Assembly (NCBI GenBank): GCA_016219795.1
Contig: JACRKK010000042.1
Location: forward strand, 1 to 15,113
Source: Candidatus Woesearchaeota archaeon
Lineage (GTDB): Archaea > Nanobdellota > Nanobdellia > Woesearchaeales > JACRKL01
Direction: 5' to 3'
Length of the DNA: 15,113 nt
The notes beneath the pieces were generated by a model. It saw nothing but the letters and a program-made list of their open reading frames with translations. It had not been told where the DNA came from and searched no databases. This document shows, one piece after another, positions 1 to 8,100 of this stretch; the stretch's first letter is position 1, and each line of letters begins with the position of its first letter. Position numbers and translations under genes: made by a program.

Positions 1-1
1 A

Positions 2-439
2 GTCTCTGTTTTAGGGCCTGAAGGCACAGCAGCAGCAACAGCGTTAGGAAGCGGAGCAATTGCTGCTGCATCCGGGCATGAAGATCCGGATGCGGTGATG
101 GCTGGAGCATATGCAGAGGCTTTGACGGGGATGGGTGTGGGTGGTGCGATGGGGTATATAAGTGGAACTTACTCAAGATCAGGTATTGAGGTTATACCTT
201 ACAAAAAAGGAATGGAGATGGGAGGGGGATACAAATTATATGGAAGTAAATCTACAGCTATATTGGAACAACCAATAGATGATGTTACTAAAATTCAAAT
301 TCATCATCATAATTTAGGCCCAGGTGCTATTGATGTTTATCCTTCTACATTAGAAGTTGATTCGATTACAGGTAAAACAAGACCAAACAGTAGATTGATA
401 CTTGATTGGGAGGAATACTACTATGGCAAAAAAAGATAA
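2..439 (+). CDS. C-terminal end of an Rhs-type polymorphic toxin (5' end outside window)
   Basis: The reading frame is open from base 2 and ends at TAA 437-439, so only the last 145 residues are seen. Residues 1-55 are rich in Ala and Gly (LGPEGTAAATALGSGAIAAA; GMGVGGAMGYISG). This resembles the hydrophobic linker that follows the Rhs core in bacterial and archaeal Rhs proteins. Residues 60-145 form a compact charged domain with a His triplet (HHH, 101-103), GPGAID just after it, and an acidic/aromatic end (DWEEYYYGKKR). I infer a toxin tip because of this order and because a small gene overlaps its 3' end, as in toxin-immunity pairs. I do not recognise the toxin family; the His cluster could bind metal, as in HNH-like nucleases, but that is a guess. 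The Rhs core itself must lie left of the window. GTG 95 and ATG 98 are internal codons, not the likely start. Confidence 0.6.
   Translation, partial: VSVLGPEGTAAATALGSGAIAAASGHEDPDAVMAGAYAEALTGMGVGGAMGYISGTYSRSGIEVIPYKKGMEMGGGYKLYGSKSTAILEQPIDDVTKIQIHHHNLGPGAIDVYPSTLEVDSITGKTRPNSRLILDWEEYYYGKKR
408..413 (+). promoter_or_regulatory. Ribosome binding site for the 423 gene
   Basis: GGGAGG lies inside the end of the upstream toxin frame, nine bases before ATG 423. It decides the start: the in-frame TTG at 402 lies upstream of this site and has no comparable site of its own. Confidence 0.65.
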
Positions 440-737
440 TTATGATCTTTATGGAATTATAAAGGCAAAAAATGAAGATAAAATTAAGGAATTGGTAATT
501 AGGATGCTTAATTCAGTCATAAATAAGGACGAGGACAAGAATGAATTAAGTTATTTCCCCGGAACCCTAATTGTTTCTATTCCATTAGAACTGGGTTGGA
601 AAGACAACTATCAGATAAAAGATAAATGGCTCGATAAAGCACTAGATATTATTGCTAATTTTGAGGGGGATACAGAAGAAGAAGCTGTAAATAAATCAAA
701 ACAGTTACTTAATGAGTTTAAAAAAGGGAGGGGATAA
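423..737 (+). CDS. Small soluble protein, candidate immunity protein
   Basis: The product is 104 residues (MAKKDNYDLYGIIKAKNEDK...), very rich in Lys, Asp and Glu, with no signal peptide or membrane segment. It should be a cytoplasmic, mainly helical protein with a short hydrophobic strand in the middle (TLIVSIPLELGW). I do not recognise its family. Its first 17 bases overlap the end of the toxin-like frame at 2-439 in another frame, and it has a good Shine-Dalgarno site at 408-413, so the two are translationally coupled. In Rhs, CdiA and related systems the gene right after the toxin tip encodes the cognate immunity protein, and this gene has the expected size, position and acidic/charged character. 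The region is visibly more A/T-rich than the Rhs core sequence at 1015-1480, as is common for exchangeable tip and immunity modules. The function is inferred from position only. Confidence 0.7.
   Translation: MAKKDNYDLYGIIKAKNEDKIKELVIRMLNSVINKDEDKNELSYFPGTLIVSIPLELGWKDNYQIKDKWLDKALDIIANFEGDTEEEAVNKSKQLLNEFKKGRG
726..733 (+). promoter_or_regulatory. Ribosome binding site for the 741 gene
   Basis: GGGAGGGG is embedded in the last codons of the upstream gene, seven bases before ATG 741. It supports both the start choice and co-translation of the two genes. Confidence 0.7.
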
Positions 738-740
738 CAT

Positions 741-953
741 ATGGCTTTAATGGTAGGTACAAAAAAGACTACACCAAAAGCAACACCCAAAACAGTGGAT
801 TATATTATGGTAATTTGTGTAGTTGCAGGTGTTACTGGTGTAGGGGCATTCACTAATTACAACCTTGTTTACACCCTAGTTGGTGGAATAAGTGGAACTA
901 TTATCGGCCTGTTCCTAAAAAAAGTAATATCAAAAAAGGGTAGTCAAAATTAG
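741..953 (+). CDS. Small two-helix membrane protein of unknown function
   Basis: The product has 70 residues. A Lys/Thr/Pro-rich N-terminus (residues 1-19) is followed by two hydrophobic stretches, about 21-38 (YIMVICVVAGVTGVGAF) and 42-60 (LVYTLVGGISGTIIGLF), and a basic tail (KKVISKKGSQN). The positive charges at both ends and the short NYN turn suggest a helical hairpin with both ends in the cytoplasm. It starts three bases after the stop of the candidate immunity gene, so the two are probably in one transcript. I do not recognise the family. It could be a second, membrane-located immunity factor, since some polymorphic-toxin immunity proteins act in the membrane, or a protein that helps export. 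A holin-like protein has the same general shape, but no phage genes are present to support that. Confidence 0.6.
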   Translation: MALMVGTKKTTPKATPKTVDYIMVICVVAGVTGVGAFTNYNLVYTLVGGISGTIIGLFLKKVISKKGSQN

Positions 954-967
954 TAATCTTCAAAAAA

Positions 968-2068
968 ATGATACCAGCTAGCAATCTTAAAATAGGACAA
1001 GGAAATCATACTGGCTTAGGCCCCTTCTCCAAATACTTCCAAGTCCCCATCGGTCGCTCTTTCGACCCCTCCTACGTCGTCGAGATAGAGAATGGTACAA
1101 AGATGGCAACCGTCTATTTCTATGACGATACCGGAACTCTCCTTGGTGAAGAGAACGACGCCGGTGAGCGCCTCTACTATCACCCAGACCATCTGGGCAG
1201 CACACGCTTAGTCACCACCCAGCAAGGCGTTGTCGTAGACAACACCGAGTATCTGCCGTTTGGGTTAGTGATGGACGGCGGTAAAGAGAGATTCCTTTTT
1301 ACTGGAAAAGAATTGGAAACAGGCACTTCACTTTACTATTACGGTGCGCGGTATTATGATGCTTTCCTGAGGCGCTTTACGCAGCCAGATTCTATCATTG
1401 CAAACCCCTATGACCCGCAGAATCTGAATCGGTATAGTTATGTGCTAAATAATCCGTTGAAATATACGGATCCGAGTGGGAATCTTATTGACTGTGCGGT
1501 TGGATGCCCAATTTCTGGGGCGGCAATAGCTGCATGGACTGCCGCAAGTGCAGCAATAACAGGCGTAATGTGGTTGGGGACATCGATATATAATCATTAT
1601 TCATTAGACCAACCAGCAGTTGTTCTTCCTCATGTGAATACACAAGCCACTGCGAAGGCGAATACAAAAGCCCAAACCAATGAAAAAACAGAGCCAGATG
1701 AAATTGAAGTTCTTAGGGGAGATGTGTCCGGGAAACACGGTTTTTTAGTGAACGGGATCAAAGGAGATAGTACTATAGTCAAAGATTACCCCCTTCCCGT
1801 GTTGATACTCTTGCATTCCTATTTAGGGAGTGGAAATTCATTCCTCATTTCAGTAACGGACATAGAGAATCCCCAAATTGCAAAAACATATGCAAACGGG
1901 AAGGATGGCAAACAAAAGGGTTCAATATATACCTTAATACTCTCTAGAAAAGACCTAATTGCAGTTCCTGGCAGACCCTACGAATGGGTTTATAATGGAT
2001 TGCTCATAACAGGAGACAAAATCATTGATGAGGATAAATATCCATACCCTAAACATCCAACCAAATAA
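968..2068 (+). CDS. Orphan Rhs core with C-terminal toxin-like domain
   Basis: The product has 366 residues and no signal peptide. Residues 70-172 are a canonical Rhs-associated core: YYHPDHLGSTRLVT (70-83), EYLPFG, RFLFTGKELE, LYYYGARYYDAFLRRFTQPD, NRYSYVLNNPLKYTDPSGN ending at 172. In Rhs proteins this core closes the YD-repeat shell and precedes the variable tip. Residues 173-210 are a hydrophobic Ala/Gly-rich linker. Residues 220-366 form a separate domain that I do not recognise (IEVLRGDVSGKHGFLVNGIK near its start, YPYPKHPTK at the end). Only about 69 residues precede the core, so the YD repeats are missing and the frame is closed by TAG at 941. No Shine-Dalgarno site precedes ATG 968, so the start is uncertain. 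It looks like a displaced orphan tip cassette, of the kind that recombines through the core with a full-length Rhs gene. It may be silent as it stands. No immunity-like gene follows it; the next gene begins 44 bases later. Confidence 0.8.
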   Translation: MIPASNLKIGQGNHTGLGPFSKYFQVPIGRSFDPSYVVEIENGTKMATVYFYDDTGTLLGEENDAGERLYYHPDHLGSTRLVTTQQGVVVDNTEYLPFGLVMDGGKERFLFTGKELETGTSLYYYGARYYDAFLRRFTQPDSIIANPYDPQNLNRYSYVLNNPLKYTDPSGNLIDCAVGCPISGAAIAAWTAASAAITGVMWLGTSIYNHYSLDQPAVVLPHVNTQATAKANTKAQTNEKTEPDEIEVLRGDVSGKHGFLVNGIKGDSTIVKDYPLPVLILLHSYLGSGNSFLISVTDIENPQIAKTYANGKDGKQKGSIYTLILSRKDLIAVPGRPYEWVYNGLLITGDKIIDEDKYPYPKHPTK

Positions 2069-2099
2069 CTACATCACTTCCTACCAGCCCAGAAGAAAA

Positions 2100-2105
2100 G
2101 GAGGG
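2100..2105 (+). promoter_or_regulatory. Ribosome binding site for the giant Rhs/Tc-like gene
   Basis: GGAGGG lies seven bases before ATG 2113. No convincing TATA box is visible in the 44-base gap upstream, so transcription may come from further left. Confidence 0.7.
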
Positions 2106-2112
2106 CAACAAC

Positions 2113-5100
2113 ATGACTAAAACAACCAAAACAACCACCAAGAAAACAACAGCACTGCTGTTCTGCCTAGTTATCATCCTATCCACCATTCCATCCATCA
2201 GTGCCCCAGCGGTAGCTACACCAAACCGTCCCCCGGTCTTCAAACTCAACAAGCAGGACATAAAGCAGATGGCACCCCTGGTTGCAGATAAACTGGAACA
2301 AAAAGAGCAGGTTGCAAAAACACAGGAAATCCTTAAAACACAGGAATTCAAAGCGGAAGACGAAGAAATCTACTCAGACCCTACTTTACAGGACAGCTTC
2401 ATTGATCACATGCTTGTACAGCAGCAGGCAGAACCACGCACAACCCAAACACGGGCAACAGCCACTGTCGACAGAAGCCAGCCTTTTCTTCATACACCCA
2501 CAAAGCCTAAAGAAGAATTCATGGAAACAAAAGGATACTATTCCACCAGCTTGTTTACAGGTGCTGCAACCTATACCTATCCCATCGAAGTCCCCCCAGG
2601 CACCAATGGCCTGCAACCAACCATTGCACTCTCATACAACAGTCACAGCGCAAAAAGCACGCCTGGCATAATAGGATCCGGCTGGCAGTTAACAGAAAAT
2701 TACATCCAGAGAGATACCCAACATACTGATTCTGATACATCAGACGACACCTACAAACTTTACCTCAATGGTGAGGAATACGACCTCGTCTACAGTAATG
2801 GTGCCTACCACACAGAAATAGAATCATACCTGAAAATAGAACAAAAGAGCGGCGGCTCTGAAGGAGAATATTGGGAAATAATAGACAAGGCAGGCACCAC
2901 CTACAGGTTTGGCTTTAACACAGGCACAACACTGCGCTCCTCACTCTACAATGACCTCTGGCGCTGGGCATTAGACGCCGTAACAGATACGCATAGCAAC
3001 ACCATCACCTACACCTATTACAAAAACCTGCAGGGAGATACCAATACCCTCCTTCCCAAAGACATCACCTATAACAACGATCAAAAAAGAATGATCACCT
3101 TCACCTATGAGCCGCTACAGGACAGCTGGGAAGTCTTTGTGCAGGGCAACAGACAGAAATTTACCCATAGCCTTAAAGAGGTACTTGTTACATTCAATGG
3201 ACAGCAGGTAAGAAAATATGTGTTTACTTATGCCTCTCCCATACAGACACTATCGTACCTATCTCAGATTCAGCGCTATGGGACAGACAACAACGCATTT
3301 TATGCAACTTCCTTTGATTACAACCAGCCGACACCTGGATGGAGGCGTGCATCTGCGTACGCCATGCCGGTTTCCTTCACCGACGATGATGCAGATAACG
3401 GCGTTCGCTTTGCAGATCTTAACAGAGATGGTCTTCTGGATATTGTTCAGGCAAAAAAAACCAGTTTATCATCCCTAAAACGGGTCTGGCTCAACAACGG
3501 CAATGGCTGGACTCTTTTGCCAGCAGGAAATCCCTGGGAGCCACCAGATTTCTTTGTGCATGAGCAGGAGAGGGTGAAAGGCATCGATCGAGGCAGCCGT
3601 TTTATTGATTTAGACAATGACGGGTTAGTTGATTTTGCCGTTGCAGGATACGATGAACAGACATCACGGATAAAATCCACCTATTTCAACAACGGTAATG
3701 GCTGGACTTCTTATCTTGCCTGGAACCCTCAGGTCTTTTTTGTCCAGCCAAGCACAGATCGTGATGCAAACACGGGTATTGAAGTCACCATCTATGGTAC
3801 GGACAACGGCGCACGCTTTGTTGATTTGAACAACGATGGCAGGGCAGATATCCTCTGGGCAGTGAATGCTGACCGCAATTACAAAGCAGTCTGGCTTAAT
3901 GGAAGATCTCGTTGGATTTCAGATGCACGATGGCGCTCTCCCCGCTATTTCTCTGAGATGGGAGATATTGAGATTGCAGGGATGGACTTTGAATTTGCAG
4001 GAAGCGATACCGGATTGCAAACTGAAGACGTCAACAGCGATGGCTTTCCTGACCTTATCTATGCAAGGGAGGATACAGACCAGCGTGAAATTTATATTAA
4101 TAATGGGGAACAGTTTGCATTAACAACTGCCATAACCTTCCCTACTTTTTTTGTTTACGATCACGACGACCGGGAAGGAGCAGACTACGGAACAAGAATG
4201 TTTGATATCAATGGAGACGGGCTTACAGACGTCATCCGTTCAGCAGATGGCAATCGAGAGGTATGGATAAATACAGGCAGAGGTTGGGTCTTGGACTCTT
4301 CTTTTTCCGTTCCGGTTGATTTTGTCACGGACGAAAAAAACGTAGGAGTGAGAATAGCTGATGTCAATGGAGACGGTTTTGTAGATCTTGTCTCATCTCA
4401 GACATACCTTAACACCCAGAACGCACCCTATCTTCTGAACAGCATCACCAACGAATGGGGTGGCCAGACACACCTCACCTACCAGAAATCAACAGACTAC
4501 GATAACAAAGGAAGCGACAACATCGGCGATTTAGGGTTCAATATGTGGGTTGTCTCTTCTGTAAGTGAAGAAAATGGAGTTTCCGGCTCCCAAAGCATCA
4601 CCAGCACAACAGAGACGACATACTCTGGTGGACTTTATGATTATGCGGAACAGGAATTCAGAGGATTCTCTTATGCAGAGCAAACACTTCCTGCAGGAGA
4701 AAAAGCAAAGCACTGGTTCCATCAGGACAGCGCACGCAAAGGCTTAGAATACAAAAATGAGTTATGGCACAACGGTAACCTTTACGCTTCAGAAGAAACA
4801 GATTGGACAGCAACACCCGCCGCTCCCTACCTTATACAAAAGCAGCAGGTAACCCAATCCACTTATGATGGAAGCCAAACCCCTAAGCAGACCAGACAAG
4901 AATTCTCTTATGATAATTATGGGAATACGGTTTCAGTCAGGGATGCAGGTGATCTAGGAGTCACAGGCGACGAGAAAGAAGAGCGCTTGAGCTACATCTA
5001 CAGTACCGCAAACTGGATTCTTAACAAACCCTCATCACATGAACTTCTGGATGCTATCAATGGACAGAGGGTACAGCAGACGCTTTATAGCTATGACAAT

Positions 5101-8100
5101 CAGCCATACAACACCCCTCCACTAAAAGGGGATGTCACTTTGCAGGAAGAATGGCTTGAGGGGGGCATAAACCCAACGATACAGTATGTATATGATGCAT
5201 ACGGAAACGTCGTTACCATTACCAACCCAAAAGGCCACACTACAATATCCACCTATGACGATGCAACCCACACTTTTCTCAAAACATCAAGGAATGCCCT
5301 CCAGCAGGAAACGCGTTTCAACTATGATGCAGCCACAGGTAATCTTTTCTGGCAAGAGGATGCAAATAACTACCGGATCTCTTATACCTACGATTCCTTT
5401 GCAAGGAAGACCGCAGCCATTGCCCCCTATGACACATCCACTCTTCCTACAACTATGCAGGAATACCAGATGCATACCTTACCTGTGTTAGTTACCAACA
5501 AAAAAAGGGAGCAGAGCGGGACAGCACAAACACTTGATACCTACAGCTATCTTGATGGTTTTGGGAGGGTCTTGCAAACGAAAACAGAAGCGAGTTCCGG
5601 ATTCATAACGATAGATTATCTCTATGATGCCAAAGGCCGTATTATCCGGTCAAGCAATCCGTATATCACATCAACGAGCCAGTACACACAACCTGCATCA
5701 GCTGTAGGCACATCCTATCAGTATGACGCTATGGACAGGGTAATCAGAGTGACAAATCCAGATACAACATCCAAACAAATAGGATACGACCGCTGGCACG
5801 TCACCACCACGGATGAGAATGGTCACCAAAAAGAATATTTCCTGGATGCATATGACAACATCAAAACAGTTATAGAGCATAATGGGCAGGATCAGTACTT
5901 CACTCAGTATTCCTATGATACAAAGAACAGCCTCACAGGTATCGGGGATAATGCAGGAAACATCTTCTCCTTTGTCTATGATTCTCTCAATCGCATGACA
6001 GAACTGCATGATCCAGATATGGGTGTCTGGAGATACACCTACGATGCGGCAGGGAATGAGATAACAGTAGAAGACACGAGAAGTGTCATCATCGCCAAAA
6101 GCTATGATGAGCTTGACCGCATACGGGAAGAAACTGTAGCCTCTTTAGGAATTAATCACTATTATTATGATGCCTCTGTCATTGGAAAACTTTCCTCTGT
6201 AGAGGTGCCAGGTGCAGAAACATCCTACAATTACGACCAGAGACTGCGTCTTACCAGGGATATCAAGGACGTAGGACAGGAACGCTACACCACACTTTAT
6301 GATTATGATGCCATGGACAGAATAACTGCAAAAACGCTGCCTAATGGACGGACCATTCGTTATAATTACAATGCACAGGGCAGACTGTCTGCCTTATTCC
6401 CACTGATGACTACTATTTCTTACAACGAGTTAGGCTTGCCAACACTAAGGGAGTATGCGAATGGCATTGCGACAGGCATAGTCTATGATCAACGAACCTT
6501 CCGTTTGAAGTCTATTATTTCTTCCTTGTTGCAAGGTAGCCAGACCAGACTCCAGCAGATGGAATATGCATATGACGCTGCAGGAAATGTCTATGAGATC
6601 AACGATTCCATCAGCCAGAAGCACTATACATTTACCTATGATGACCTCAACCGTCTGATAGCGGTTGATGGCAGTTATCAGATGGGGTATGCTTATGATT
6701 CGGTTGGTAATCTTTTGGGTATTTCTTATAATGGCTCTTCGGACCAACAGGTGCAGTATGGATATGCTTCCCGACGGGCAAGGGCCTCATTTGCCGTGCA
6801 GAGTGCATTCCAGCCAGCCCACAGCCCATTGGCGATTATGATGCAAAGAGAAGGAGAATGTAACGATGGACAGGCTGCTGCCTGCTCTCTTCAGCTTGGT
6901 GTGTGTAACCAGTCCATGCAGGTATGCAGCAACTATCACTGGTCTGGATGTGCTCAAGAAAATTATGGGCCGCTCTATCAGGAGCAGGAATCACTCTGTG
7001 ACAGCCTTGATAACGATTGTGATGGCGTAGTGGACGAGGGCTGCCAGCAATGTGCAGATGACGAAACAAGAGCATGCCCTCTTCAGTTTGGGCAGTGTCA
7101 GGGCAGCAACGAAACCTGTCAAGCACAGCAGTGGTCTGGATGCGGATCAGCGCAATACGGACCAAGCTACCAACTGGCAGAATCATCATGTGACAGTCTT
7201 GATAATGACTGTGATGGTGTTGTCGATGAGAATTGTGGGTGCACCGATGGAGAAACAAGAGCATGTGCCTTATCTTTGGGCGTATGTCAGGGAACAGTGG
7301 AAGTATGCACAAGCAATGCGTGGCCAGGCTGTGACAGCACTTATTATGGAAGGGATTACCAGCAGAATGAAACATCCTGTGATGGGCTGGACAATGATTG
7401 TGATGGACAGATAGACGAAGGATGTGCCCTTAATGCAGACCTAACCATTGCCAATGTCCTGGTCTTGCCAGCACAAGCATACGACGGAGACTCTCTACAG
7501 CTTAACATCACATTCCAGAATGGAGGAAATGATGACATTGCAGAGGCATTTGTTGTCGCTCTTGACCTTGGTGCTTTAGATATTGATGCATCTCATGCAG
7601 GCAATACGCTACGCACCTGCAATGTGCAAGGCATAGGGATGCGGGAGACTAAATCATGTCTATTCACGGATATTACTGTATCTGAAGGGCGGCACATTCT
7701 TGGTGCTTTCCTGGATTATGAGCAACAGGTTCCGGAGACCAATGAGAATAACAACGACCAGAAAGTTCGCATAGATGTTGGGCCTATGCTTCTTCCTGAT
7801 TTAGTCCCTCTCAGTATTGGGACAAGCCCGCAATATCCCTATGAAAACGAAATGTTTAACATCAGCGTTTTGATTGTCAATAATGGGACAGAAAACATCA
7901 CCGAAGAATTTGATGTGCATGTTGTGGTGGAACCCAAAGGAGGATCGCCTCTTGTTAATCCTCTTCTCCAGCCGGTGAACTTTAATTGCGCATTTAGCTC
8001 CCTGGACCTGGGGGAAACTAATACCTGCTCTTCTCTCCTTAGCATTGAAAAAGCAGGCACTTACCGGATAAAGGCATTTGTTGATTATGGTAGTATCATT

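Noticed and set aside
402..422. Extended TTG start for the candidate immunity gene
   Set aside because: The ribosome site GGGAGG (408-413) lies downstream of this TTG and fits ATG 423, so the longer form is unlikely.
741..953. Phage holin
   Set aside because: The two-helix shape fits, but no phage genes are nearby and the context is a toxin-immunity locus, so I left the function open.
6836..7375. 179-residue open frame on the - strand, rich in Cys and His
   Set aside because: It is the complement of the MopE-like Cys/Asp repeats, whose TGT/TGC and GAT codons give such a frame. It has no ribosome site or promoter of its own.
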